Shown piece by piece: positions 8,692 through 17,036 of a DNA stretch of 64,000 bases. Source of the DNA: Qipengyuania vulgaris (GTDB lineage Bacteria; Pseudomonadota; Alphaproteobacteria; Sphingomonadales; Sphingomonadaceae); assembly GCA_000756795.1 (NCBI GenBank), contig CCSI01000001.1, positions 744,001 to 808,000 on the forward strand. The letters are read 5' to 3'. A program made the position numbers and the translations under genes. The number at the start of each line of letters is the position of its first letter. Within the stretch, counting starts at the first letter, position 1. The notes below the pieces were generated by a model. The model worked only from the letters and a program-made list of their open reading frames with translations, was not told where the DNA came from and searched no databases.

Positions 8692-10113
8692 CTACGTCTT
8701 GCTTGCCCGATAGGCTTCGAGAGCCCGCTCGCGCGCTTCCTTGTGGCCGATCATCTTGACCGGATAGTCGCCGCGCTTGTCGTCGGGCGGGTCGTGGATG
8801 CAGTCGTCGTCCAGCTCAGCCAGTTCGGGCACATATTCGCGGATGTAGCCCGCAGCATCGAACTTTTCGCTCTGGGTAAGCGGGGCCATGATCCGGCTAA
8901 ACATGTTGCTGTCGACGCCCGTGCCCGAAATCCACTGCCAGTTGACGCCGTTGTTGCCGTAATCGGCATCGACGAGGCAGTCCCAGTACCATTGCTCGCC
9001 ATGCCGCCAATCGATTAGCAAATGCTTCACGAGGAAGCTGGCGCAGATCATCCGCACGCGGTTGTGGAGCCAGCCCGTCTCCCACAGCTGCCGCATACCG
9101 GCATCGACGATGGGGTAACCGGTCATCCCGCGTTGCCAGCATTTGAGGTCATCTTCGATGAGGTGGCCCGCATTGGGGTTCCGCCACAAACTGCGCTCGT
9201 CATAGTCGCGGTAGCTGTCGCGCGGGTAATCGGGGAACTGGTCGATGACGTTCTGCGCATAGTCGCGCCAGATGATCTCCTTGGCAAAGGTCTTCCACCC
9301 GTCGCTGCGCTTGTCCTTGAGCTTGTGCCAGACCTGCGCCGGGCTGATTTCGCCCCAGTGGAGATGCGGCGAGAGGCGCGAGGTGATGTCCTCAGAGGGC
9401 AAGTTGCGGCCTTCGTCGTAATCGGCAACTTCGTCCGCCCACCAATCGAGCCGGTCGTGCGCTGCGGCTTCGCCGAACTCCCAGAAAGCGCGGATGCCCC
9501 CTGCCCAGTCGGGCTTGTTAGGGAGCAAGTCCCAGTCGGCAAGCTCATCGCTTTCGGGCCAGCTATCGGGCGAGGAGATGGTCTCAGGCTCGCCCAGAAC
9601 ATCGCGCGGGGGCATTACCTCAAGCATCGCTTTCGAGAAGGGCGTGTAGATCTTGTACGGATCGCCCGAGCCTGTCGTGACCGAGCCGGGTGGCAGGAGG
9701 TAATTGCCATCATAGAGGCACAGCTTGGTGTCCTCGCCCAGCGCATCGCGAAGCTCGTCCTCGGCTTCCTTCCACCAAGGCTCGTAATGGCGGATGGCGT
9801 GGATGCAGCTTGCGCCTGTCTGGTCGGCAATGGCGGCTAGCACTTGCGGCGCATCGCCCTTGCGCAGGACTATCTGCGAGCGGCGGCTGCCGAACGATTT
9901 GCCGAGGCTCTCAAGCGAATAGTGCAGCCAGACCTTCGACGCGCCGCCATACGCATGGTCACCTGTCCGCTCATCGTCGAGGACATAGACCGGGATGACA
10001 GGTCCGGCCTGGGCTGCGGCATGGAGGGCGGGCTGGTCGGTCATGCGCAGGTCGCGCCTCAGCCAGACTATCTGCGGGGAACTCATGCCAGCGGAACGGA
10101 AATGCGCGGCCAA
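8692..10113 (-). CDS. phrB: Deoxyribodipyrimidine photolyase (cryptochrome/photolyase family)
   Basis: Flavoprotein that repairs UV pyrimidine dimers using blue light. The N-terminal antenna domain opens with IVWLRRDLRMTDQPAL; the C-terminal FAD domain has the family signature around GNNGVNWQWISGTG and MFSRIMAP. At 473 residues it matches class I CPD photolyases. A TTG start at 10113 has GGGGAGG five bases upstream; an ATG at 10086 would give a 464-residue protein beginning MSSPQIVWLRRD but has a weak ribosome binding site. The gene is divergent from, and almost abuts, the PAP2 gene. Confidence 0.95.
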   Translation of the reverse strand: MAAHFRSAGMSSPQIVWLRRDLRMTDQPALHAAAQAGPVIPVYVLDDERTGDHAYGGASKVWLHYSLESLGKSFGSRRSQIVLRKGDAPQVLAAIADQTGASCIHAIRHYEPWWKEAEDELRDALGEDTKLCLYDGNYLLPPGSVTTGSGDPYKIYTPFSKAMLEVMPPRDVLGEPETISSPDSWPESDELADWDLLPNKPDWAGGIRAFWEFGEAAAHDRLDWWADEVADYDEGRNLPSEDITSRLSPHLHWGEISPAQVWHKLKDKRSDGWKTFAKEIIWRDYAQNVIDQFPDYPRDSYRDYDERSLWRNPNAGHLIEDDLKCWQRGMTGYPIVDAGMRQLWETGWLHNRVRMICASFLVKHLLIDWRHGEQWYWDCLVDADYGNNGVNWQWISGTGVDSNMFSRIMAPLTQSEKFDAAGYIREYVPELAELDDDCIHDPPDDKRGDYPVKMIGHKEARERALEAYRASKT

Positions 10114-10127
10114 ATGTTCCTCCCCTC

Positions 10128-10895
10128 ATGGAAAGCATACGATCCGAGGCCGCCGAACAGGACGAAGCCCCCATCCCCGCCGAGACCATGGTGGTCCCCG
10201 AGCGCGGCTTTACCATCAACCGCAAGAAGGCGCTGGTGGCGGCCGGAATCCTGTGGGCGGGCTTTGCCATCATGGTCTGGCTGGTGCTGACCGGACGCAC
10301 CGGCAGTTTCGACCAGTGGGGCCTGATGTCCTATCGCACCGGCGAGGAACTCGGGCCGAGCGGGCCTGAACTCGTCTTCGAGAGCGTTCGCGATGTGACG
10401 GCGCTGGGCGGTGTGTTCCTGCGAAACCTCTTCGCACTGGTCGCGGTGGTGGCGCTTTTGTTCCTCAAGCTGAGGCGCGAGGCATTCCTCTACGCTGCGA
10501 CTGTCATCACCGGCTGGATCGCCAACACCGGCGTAAAGCTGCTGGTCGGACGCGAGCGCCCGCAAATCGTGCCGCATTTGACCGAGGCCGGCGGCGAGAG
10601 CTTTCCTTCAGGTCACAGCTTCTCGGCAGCGGTGGTCTACATCGGCATGTCCATCGCCTTTGCCGCGCTGAGCAAGAACCACACGGTGCGCTACACGATC
10701 ATCGGTTTTGCGATGGTGCTCTCCGCCATGGTCGCTTGGAGCCGCGTAATGCTCGGCGTGCACTTCCCAAGCGATGTGACAGCGGGCTGGCTGGGCGGCG
10801 CTGGTTGGGCGTTTATGGCGGCGGCGCTACTCTATGCTCCCGCGAAGGCTGCAGCGGATAGCGAGGCCGGGAAGAAGCTAGGTCCCGCTAACTAG
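10128..10895 (+). CDS. PAP2-family membrane phosphatase
   Basis: Integral membrane phosphatase of the PAP2/vanadium-haloperoxidase superfamily, 255 residues. All three catalytic blocks are present: KLLVGRERP (KxxxxxxRP), FPSGHSF (PSGH) and SRVMLGVHFPSD (SRxxxxxHxxxD). Several transmembrane helices surround them. Such enzymes remove phosphate from lipids such as undecaprenyl diphosphate or phosphatidic acid. No good ribosome binding site precedes ATG 10128; ATG 10188 (MVVPERGFT) is an alternative. Its stop codon shares CTAG with the stop of the convergent gene. Confidence 0.9.
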   Translation: MESIRSEAAEQDEAPIPAETMVVPERGFTINRKKALVAAGILWAGFAIMVWLVLTGRTGSFDQWGLMSYRTGEELGPSGPELVFESVRDVTALGGVFLRNLFALVAVVALLFLKLRREAFLYAATVITGWIANTGVKLLVGRERPQIVPHLTEAGGESFPSGHSFSAAVVYIGMSIAFAALSKNHTVRYTIIGFAMVLSAMVAWSRVMLGVHFPSDVTAGWLGGAGWAFMAAALLYAPAKAAADSEAGKKLGPAN

Positions 10896-11890
10896 GACCC
10901 ACACGCTCCGTCCGGCAGTTCCACGGTGAAGCGGTCTCGAGCTCTCGGGTCATAAAAGCGCGCGTCTCGGAGTAATAGTGAACCGTCTTCAGTCGTTTCG
11001 ACAAACGGATTTCTCGACCAAAAAAGAAAGGCCTCGATCTCACTCCAGTTCGAAGCGTCGGAAAGTTTGTTGAGTTTCGAAACGCAGGCTCGCGGCCCGA
11101 CGATATAGCTGTTCGGTATCAAACCGATCACAGCGGTCGCCTCGCCATTCAATAGGCCATGATATTCCGCAGCAGGAATAACGTACTGGTGGTCAATTGA
11201 AGTGCCAATTATCTCACGCTGCCAGAAATAGAGTGGCACCGGACTTGCTATGGCACCGACACGCAAATTGCCGTTGGGATGATCAGGCCGAGCGTTGAGC
11301 GTGAAATTCCCCTCGACACTCTCGGTAATCGCCCCATTCATCCCGATATACGCCAGCGCTACCGCTATCGCCGCGCGCGCAGGCCGCTTCCACTCCCCGC
11401 CCCGCTTCTCGCGCCGGAGTGAGAACCATGTCGCGAAGCCCATCAGGGCCCAAAGCCAGACGTCGATGATGAACAGCGTGTCGCCGTAGAACCACTGGCT
11501 CGAAAACGGCTCGAGCAGGCGGATGCCGTAGACATTGAGCCAGTCGAGCGCCGGGTGGGTCAGGCAGCCGATGAAGCTCAGGAGGAACAGCCATTTGAAG
11601 CTGACCGGCAGCCGGTCCTCGGGCTGTTTCCCGCGCTTGGCCTGCCAGCGGTCGAAACCGTAGAGCAGCCCCGCCAGTATCAGCGGCAACAAGACCATCG
11701 CGGGCGGTCCATGCGTGATACCGCGGCGAAAGCCGAGATGCTCCGCGCCCTCCAGCCAGAAGAAGCAAGCCGCATCCACATCGGGCAGGTTCGCCCCGAT
11801 GATAAGCGCGGGCATCGCAAGGCCCGTTTTCTTCTTGAGCCCCGCCTGCCCGACCAGCGCGCCGACGAGGCTGTGAGTCAGATTGTCCAT
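10892..11890 (-). CDS. DUF457/YdjM-type membrane protein (annotated as metal-dependent hydrolase)
   Basis: A 332-residue membrane protein opening MDNLTHSLVGALVGQAGL, the hallmark of the YdjM/YbcI (DUF457) family, with conserved GANLPDVD and RGITHG motifs and a later LTHPALDWLNVYG segment supplying His and Asp residues. Four to five hydrophobic helices occupy the first half; the C-terminal 150 residues form a probable periplasmic region. Family members are induced by DNA damage in E. coli and are called metal-dependent hydrolases by motif only. Substrate unknown. Confidence 0.88.
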   Translation of the reverse strand: MDNLTHSLVGALVGQAGLKKKTGLAMPALIIGANLPDVDAACFFWLEGAEHLGFRRGITHGPPAMVLLPLILAGLLYGFDRWQAKRGKQPEDRLPVSFKWLFLLSFIGCLTHPALDWLNVYGIRLLEPFSSQWFYGDTLFIIDVWLWALMGFATWFSLRREKRGGEWKRPARAAIAVALAYIGMNGAITESVEGNFTLNARPDHPNGNLRVGAIASPVPLYFWQREIIGTSIDHQYVIPAAEYHGLLNGEATAVIGLIPNSYIVGPRACVSKLNKLSDASNWSEIEAFLFWSRNPFVETTEDGSLLLRDARFYDPRARDRFTVELPDGACGS

Positions 11891-11909
11891 CGAGCGAGGT
11901 TACCCGGCC

Positions 11910-12944
11910 CTAGACCGGATCCTGCGCCGTGCCGCTGACGGTCCAGGTCTGGCCCTTGCCGAGCAGCTTTGCGAGGTTCGCTTCCTTGCCCTCGCTGGCC
12001 ATCTTGCGTTCCTGGATTACCGCGTCCTCGAAGGTCGGACGCGGGTCGTCGTAGAGGACGCCCAGAGCCATCGGGAATTCGCCGAAGGGCATCTCGATAA
12101 GCATGTGCGCGACCGAGCGGTTGGTGACATCATGGACGATGACGCCCGCGCTCTCCCAGTCGCCGTCAGCCACATCGACCACTTCGAGGCACAGCTTATC
12201 GCGGTTGAGTGCAATACCCTTGGTATTCTTGGCGAACAGCATGGGCTGGCCGTTTTCGAGCCATAGCTGGCGGTCCTCCGCTCCCTTGGGAGCAGCGAAA
12301 TCGTTGAAGACGTCCTTGTTGTAGACGATGCAGTTCTGGAAGATCTCGATGAAGGCCGCGCCCTTGTGTGCATGCGCGGCCTTGAGCACGTCGGGCAGGT
12401 TCTTCGACACATCGAAGCCGCGCCCGATGAAGCGCGCTCCGCTGCCGAGCGCAAAGGCGGCCGGGCGCGCGGGATGGTCGTAGCTGCCGATGGGGGTCGA
12501 AGGCGACTTGGTGCCCTCGCGGCTGGTCGGCGAGGCCTGCCCCTTGGTGAGGCCGTAAATCTCGTTGTTGAACAGCATGATCTGCATGTTCACATTGCGG
12601 CGCAGGACATGCATCAAGTGGTTACCGCCGATGGAAAGCCCGTCGCCGTCACCCGTCACCAGCCACACGTCGAGTTCGGGATTGGCGAGCTTCGCGCCCG
12701 TCGCAAAAGCAGGCGCGCGGCCGTGGATGGTGTGGAAGCCGTAGCTCTCGACGTAATAGGGGAAGCGGCTCGAACAGCCGATGCCCGAGATGAAAACGGT
12801 GTTTTTCGGGTCCGCGCCCAACTGCGGCAGCGTGCGCTGCACGGCCTTGAGGATGGCATAGTCCCCGCACCCCGGACACCAGCGAACCTCCTGGTCGGTT
12901 TCCCAGTCCTTGAGCGTGGTTTCGATCTTAGCGGGTGCGTTCAT
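11910..12944 (-). CDS. korB: 2-oxoacid:ferredoxin oxidoreductase, beta subunit
   Basis: Thiamine-diphosphate subunit of a 2-oxoacid:acceptor oxidoreductase, probably 2-oxoglutarate:ferredoxin oxidoreductase. The 344-residue protein has RWCPGCGDYAIL (cluster-binding cysteines) and the ThDP/Mg motif GDGDGLSIGG...NNEIYGLTKGQ. ATG 12944 overlaps the alpha-subunit stop by one base (TGATG). The two-subunit KorAB architecture without a separate ferredoxin-like delta subunit matches the oxygen-tolerant KGOR type found in some aerobes. Substrate is inferred from architecture and not proven. Confidence 0.92.
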   Translation of the reverse strand: MNAPAKIETTLKDWETDQEVRWCPGCGDYAILKAVQRTLPQLGADPKNTVFISGIGCSSRFPYYVESYGFHTIHGRAPAFATGAKLANPELDVWLVTGDGDGLSIGGNHLMHVLRRNVNMQIMLFNNEIYGLTKGQASPTSREGTKSPSTPIGSYDHPARPAAFALGSGARFIGRGFDVSKNLPDVLKAAHAHKGAAFIEIFQNCIVYNKDVFNDFAAPKGAEDRQLWLENGQPMLFAKNTKGIALNRDKLCLEVVDVADGDWESAGVIVHDVTNRSVAHMLIEMPFGEFPMALGVLYDDPRPTFEDAVIQERKMASEGKEANLAKLLGKGQTWTVSGTAQDPV

Positions 12945-14881
12945 CAGTCATTCTCCGCAATCGGGCTGGGTAGCTGCTGTTCGTTCACCGATACGTCGCC
13001 GCCTTCGTTGCCATCGATACCGTCGAAGAACTTGGCGATCTCCGCCTCTAGTTCGGCAATCTGGAACGGCTGGCCACTGGTCTTGGTAAGTGGCTGGGCG
13101 TCGACGAGGAACTGGTCGCGCAGCACGGTCTTGAACTGGCCGGTGTTCATTTCGGGCACGAGAACCTTGTCGAAGCCCTTGAGCAGCTCGCCCAGGTTTT
13201 TCGGCATGGGCCAGATGTGGCGCACGTGGATGTGGCTGACCGAGCAACCCTTGGCGATACTGCGGCGTACGGCCTGATGGATGGGGCCATAGGTGCTGCC
13301 CCAGCCCACCACGGCGAGCTTGCCGGTGGTCTCGCCCAGCGCCACGTCCTGGTCGGGGACGACAATGCCCTCGACCTTGTTCTTACGCGCATCGGTCATG
13401 CGCTGGTGGTTGTCGGGGGAATAGTCGATGTTGCCGGTGAGTTCGTGCTTCTCGATGCCGCCGATGCGATGCATCAGGCCGGGCGTGCCGGGCTTGACCC
13501 ACGGTCGCGCGCCCTTCTCGTCGCGCTTGTAGGGCAGGAAGTTCTCGCCATCGTTCGGCTCTTCGAGGAAGCTTGCCGGGAACGGCTCGAAGGTGTCCGG
13601 GTCGGGGACTTTCCAGGGCTCGGCGGCATTGGCGATATAGCCGTCGGTCAGCAGCATGACTGGGGTCATGTACTGCGTCGCGATGCGGCAGGCCTCGATA
13701 GCCACCTCGAACGCGTCCGAGGGGCTGCGTGCGGCAATGACCGGCATCGGCGCATCGCCATTGCGGCCGTAGACGGCCTGGTAGAGGTCGCTCTGCTCGG
13801 TCTTGGTCGGCAGGCCGGTCGAAGGACCGCCGCGCTGCGAGTTGACGATGACCAGCGGAAGCTCGGTCATGATGCCGAGGCCGATGGCTTCGGTCTTCAG
13901 CGCGATGCCGGGACCCGAGGAGCTGGTGACACCCAGCTGCCCGGCATAGCTCGCCCCGATGGCGGCGCAGATGGCGGCAATCTCGTCTTCCGCCTGGAAG
14001 GTGGTGACACCGAATTCCTTAAGCCGCGCAAGATGGTGCAGGATGGCCGAGGCCGGCGTGATGGGATAGCCGCCGAAGAACATCGGCAATTCGGCGAGCT
14101 GCGCACCGGCGACGAGGCCGAGGCTGACAGCTTCCGCGCCGGTAATCGTGCGGTAGAGACCCGGCTCGCTCTGCACGGGCGGCATGGTGAGCTGCTTGAC
14201 CGGTCCGGCCAGTTCCGCCGTCTCGCCATAGGCATGGCCCGCATCGAGCGCGGCGATATTCGCATCGGCGATGTCGGGCTTCGACTTGAACTTGGCCTTC
14301 AGCCAGTCGTGGATCGGCTCGCGCGGACGGTCGAACATCCACAGCGCAAGGCCGAGCGTCCACATGTTCTTCGAACGCAGCGCGTCCTTGTTGCCGAGGC
14401 CGAAGGGCTTCACCGCCTCGATGGTCTTCTCGCTGATGTCGAAGGCGAGCACGTCGAACTTGGCAAGGCTCCCATCTTCCAGCGGATTGGCTTCGTAATG
14501 CGCCTTGTCGAGGTTGCGCTTGGTGAAGGCGCCGGTGTCGGCGATGATGAGGCCGCCGGGCTTCAGCGCCGCGAGATTTACCTTCAGCGCGGCCGGGTTC
14601 ATCGCCACCAGCACATCGGGCGCGTCGCCCGCGGTGTTGATCGAGCGGCTGCCGAAGTTGATCTGGAACGCCGAGACGCCGAACAGAGTGCCCTGCGGCG
14701 CCCGGATTTCCGCCGGAAAATCGGGGAAGGTCGCAAGATCGTTGCCCGCCAGCGCTGTCGACAGGGTGAACTGCCCGCCGGTCAATTGCATCCCGTCACC
14801 GGAGTCGCCGGCGAACCGCACGACGATGGCTTCGGGTGCTTCGGGGAGGCCGCTTTCGGCCTGATTGGCGGCTGTTGCCAT
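12944..14881 (-). CDS. korA: 2-oxoacid:ferredoxin oxidoreductase, fused gamma-alpha subunit
   Basis: Partner of korB. The first about 190 residues are the gamma domain (VRFAGDSGDGMQLTGGQF, then DVLVAMNPAALKVNL), followed by the alpha (pyrimidine-binding) domain with GGYPITPASAILHHL, the E-containing FQAEDEIAAI segment, and TSSSGPGIALKTEAIGL. The start ATG 14881 is preceded by AAGGA; earlier starts would add about 18 unrelated residues. At 645 residues it matches fused gamma-alpha KorA proteins. Together with korB it carries out CoA-dependent oxidative decarboxylation of a 2-oxoacid coupled to ferredoxin. Confidence 0.92.
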   Translation of the reverse strand: MATAANQAESGLPEAPEAIVVRFAGDSGDGMQLTGGQFTLSTALAGNDLATFPDFPAEIRAPQGTLFGVSAFQINFGSRSINTAGDAPDVLVAMNPAALKVNLAALKPGGLIIADTGAFTKRNLDKAHYEANPLEDGSLAKFDVLAFDISEKTIEAVKPFGLGNKDALRSKNMWTLGLALWMFDRPREPIHDWLKAKFKSKPDIADANIAALDAGHAYGETAELAGPVKQLTMPPVQSEPGLYRTITGAEAVSLGLVAGAQLAELPMFFGGYPITPASAILHHLARLKEFGVTTFQAEDEIAAICAAIGASYAGQLGVTSSSGPGIALKTEAIGLGIMTELPLVIVNSQRGGPSTGLPTKTEQSDLYQAVYGRNGDAPMPVIAARSPSDAFEVAIEACRIATQYMTPVMLLTDGYIANAAEPWKVPDPDTFEPFPASFLEEPNDGENFLPYKRDEKGARPWVKPGTPGLMHRIGGIEKHELTGNIDYSPDNHQRMTDARKNKVEGIVVPDQDVALGETTGKLAVVGWGSTYGPIHQAVRRSIAKGCSVSHIHVRHIWPMPKNLGELLKGFDKVLVPEMNTGQFKTVLRDQFLVDAQPLTKTSGQPFQIAELEAEIAKFFDGIDGNEGGDVSVNEQQLPSPIAEND

Positions 14882-15050
14882 CCAGAAAATTCCTTGTCGC
14901 GCGCCGCTTTGGCGCTGTCTCTCGGGGTGCGGCACCTAGGCCCCGCCCACCTCTCTCGCAATGAAGTTTCTCTGCTAGCGGGAAAAAGGCAGGTGGAAAA
15001 GCACTTGGCCTTCGCTAAGTCCCTTTTTGCAACGCGAAGAGGAGAGACCC

Positions 15051-16001
15051 GTGCCCGAAACCGAACACTATGTCCGCGAGGATGTTCGCGCATTCCTCGA
15101 TATGCTCGAAGCCATGGGCGGCAAGGGCGTGGACGAAGTCGGCGCGGTCGAGGGCCGCACGCAGATGAAGACGCTCGGCGCGCTGGCCGAAAGTCCGCCG
15201 CGCAACCTCGCCATCATAAAGGACCTCTCCTGCCCCGGACCCGCTGGCGACATCCCGTTGCGATTCTACGACGCGAAGAAGGAGCGCGGCCCCTCACCTT
15301 GCGTGGTCTTCATCCACGGTGGCGGCTTCGTCATCGGCGACCGCGATGTCTATCATTCTCTCTGCACCGAGATAGCCGCGCGGCTCGACCTGCCCGTAGT
15401 GTCGGTGGAATACCGCCTTGCGCCCGAACACCCCTTCCCTGCCGCACCCGACGATTGCGAGGCGGCAGCGCGCTGGATTGCCACCTCTCCCGACGCGCTG
15501 GGCCGAGAGATTACCGGCCTCGTCATCACCGGTGACAGCGCGGGCGGCAACCTCACCATCGTGACCACAAACCAGCTGGCGAACGAGCCGGCCAAGGTGC
15601 CGGTCATCGTGCAGGCGCCCATCTATCCGGTCGCCAATGATGTCTCGCAGCACAAATCCTATGCCGATTTTGCGGAAGGCTTCCTGCTGACCGGCGCGGC
15701 GATGGGCTGGTTTACCGAGCAATATGCCGCCGACCCGCAAGACCCGCGCAACATGCCGATGGTGGGCGATTGCTCGAATACGCCGCCCACCGTGGTCTGC
15801 ACCGCCGGGCTCGACCCCTTGCGCGATTCCGGGCGCGATTACGCCGCGCATCTGATCCAGCAGGGAACCGAAGTGGTCTATCTCGAATTTCCAGGTATCA
15901 TTCATGGCTTCACGACTCTCAGGAAGGCCATGCCCAGCGGCCAGAAGGACCTCGATGCCTTCCTCGATGCGGTCGAACTGATGGTGGAGCGTTACAAGTG
16001 A
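15051..16001 (+). CDS. Alpha/beta hydrolase, hormone-sensitive-lipase family esterase
   Basis: Bacterial HSL-family (family IV) carboxylesterase of 316 residues. It has the oxyanion motif HGGGF, the nucleophile motif GDSAGGN, a catalytic Asp in DPLRDSG and the catalytic His in IHGF. The cap is the short N-terminal region. I choose GTG 15051 because AGGAG lies 6 bases upstream; there is no good ATG. Its TGA overlaps the GTG start of rppH (GTGA), so the two are translationally coupled. Natural substrate unknown. Confidence 0.9.
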   Translation: MPETEHYVREDVRAFLDMLEAMGGKGVDEVGAVEGRTQMKTLGALAESPPRNLAIIKDLSCPGPAGDIPLRFYDAKKERGPSPCVVFIHGGGFVIGDRDVYHSLCTEIAARLDLPVVSVEYRLAPEHPFPAAPDDCEAAARWIATSPDALGREITGLVITGDSAGGNLTIVTTNQLANEPAKVPVIVQAPIYPVANDVSQHKSYADFAEGFLLTGAAMGWFTEQYAADPQDPRNMPMVGDCSNTPPTVVCTAGLDPLRDSGRDYAAHLIQQGTEVVYLEFPGIIHGFTTLRKAMPSGQKDLDAFLDAVELMVERYK

Positions 16002-16471
16002 GCGAACTCGGTTACCGACCCTGCGTCGGCGTGATGCTGGTCAATGGCGAGGGCCGCGTGTTCGTCGGCCGCCGTATCGACAACAAGGAAGGCGACTGGT
16101 GGCAAATGCCCCAAGGCGGCGTCGACGAGGGCGAGGACCTGAAGGAAGCGGCCCTGCGCGAGCTCGCAGAGGAAACTGGCGCAAAGGCAGAACATGTCAG
16201 CCTCATCCAGCAGACCCACGAACCCATCCGCTACGATTTGCCCGAAGAACTCATCGGCAAGCTATGGGGCGGCAAATATCGCGGACAGGAGCAAATCTGG
16301 TTCCTCGCGCGCTTTTCCGGCGCGGATGAGGACATCGACCTCGAAGCCCACGACCCGCCCGAATTCTGCGACTGGAAATGGGTCGACGCCGAGCAGCTTC
16401 CCGAGTTGATAGTCCCGTTCAAGAAACGGGTCTATCGGGCTGTTCTGGAGGAGTTTCGCGAGCTGGTTTGA
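15998..16471 (+). CDS. rppH: RNA pyrophosphohydrolase (Nudix)
   Basis: Nudix hydrolase of 157 residues that converts 5'-triphosphate or diphosphate RNA ends to monophosphate, the trigger for 5'-dependent mRNA decay; it also hydrolyses dinucleoside polyphosphates. The Nudix box runs from GGVDEGED through LRELAEETG, and WWQMPQGG and the KYRGQEQIWFLARF segment are typical of RppH. The GTG start at 15998 overlaps the esterase stop by 4 bases and gives SELGYRPCVGVML, the usual N-terminus. Confidence 0.93.
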   Translation: MSELGYRPCVGVMLVNGEGRVFVGRRIDNKEGDWWQMPQGGVDEGEDLKEAALRELAEETGAKAEHVSLIQQTHEPIRYDLPEELIGKLWGGKYRGQEQIWFLARFSGADEDIDLEAHDPPEFCDWKWVDAEQLPELIVPFKKRVYRAVLEEFRELV

Positions 16472-16474
16472 AGC

Positions 16475-16975
16475 TCAGTTCTGCTGCGGCTGGGCCGGGA
16501 CACTGGCCTCCGCCGTCATGACCGGCTGGCGCGGGCCGGCGGCGATGGCGCTCGCCAGTTCGCGCGTTTCGGGGCAGCTTTCGCCGCACAGCGACTGGAC
16601 CTTGGCGAGGTTCAGGCGGGCTTTTTCGAGCGCGCCCTTTTCGGCCATGGCCGCACCTTCGCCCGCAATTGCAGCGAGATTGTCGGGGTCGCGCATCAGG
16701 GCCTCGCGGTAGTAGCGGATGGCCTTGCCCTGCAAATCGTCTTCACGGGCCGCTTCGGCGAGGTGGAGGAAAATCGGGGTGTAGCCCGGGTCCACCGCCA
16801 GCGCTGCTTCGTAGGAATCGATGGCGCCTTGCGTGTCGCCAGCTTCCAGCGCGGCTTCACCCTGCGCAATCAGCATCGCCGCGCGCGGGTCCGGTTCGCG
16901 CGATTGCCCGACGCTGACGCTGGCGGTCATGGCAAGGGCCAGTGACAGGGCGGCGGCGGCAGGGGCAAAACGCAT
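16475..16975 (-). CDS. Exported TPR protein
   Basis: Protein of 166 residues with a cleavable signal peptide (MRFAPAAAALSLALAMTASVSVGQ) and then three or so tetratricopeptide repeats (AQGEAALEAGDTQGAIDSYE, LHLAEAAREDDLQGKAIRYY, AIAGEGAAMAEKGALEKARL). Two cysteines in QSLCGESCPET may form a disulphide. ATG 16975 is chosen because of the upstream GGAG and the clean signal peptide. It is convergent with rppH (3-base gap). A role as a periplasmic scaffold is inference from the repeats. Confidence 0.82.
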   Translation of the reverse strand: MRFAPAAAALSLALAMTASVSVGQSREPDPRAAMLIAQGEAALEAGDTQGAIDSYEAALAVDPGYTPIFLHLAEAAREDDLQGKAIRYYREALMRDPDNLAAIAGEGAAMAEKGALEKARLNLAKVQSLCGESCPETRELASAIAAGPRQPVMTAEASVPAQPQQN

Positions 16976-17036
16976 AATCGTCTCCGTTAGCGAGGGTCTC
17001 GCGGATGGCTGGATGCTAACCATAGAGCGAAAGCTA

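Noticed and set aside
13217..15535. Very long open frame on the plus strand opposite korA (772 codons)
   Set aside because: It is antisense to a gene with clear KorA motifs and reads as an arginine/histidine-rich low-complexity translation typical of GC-rich shadow frames.
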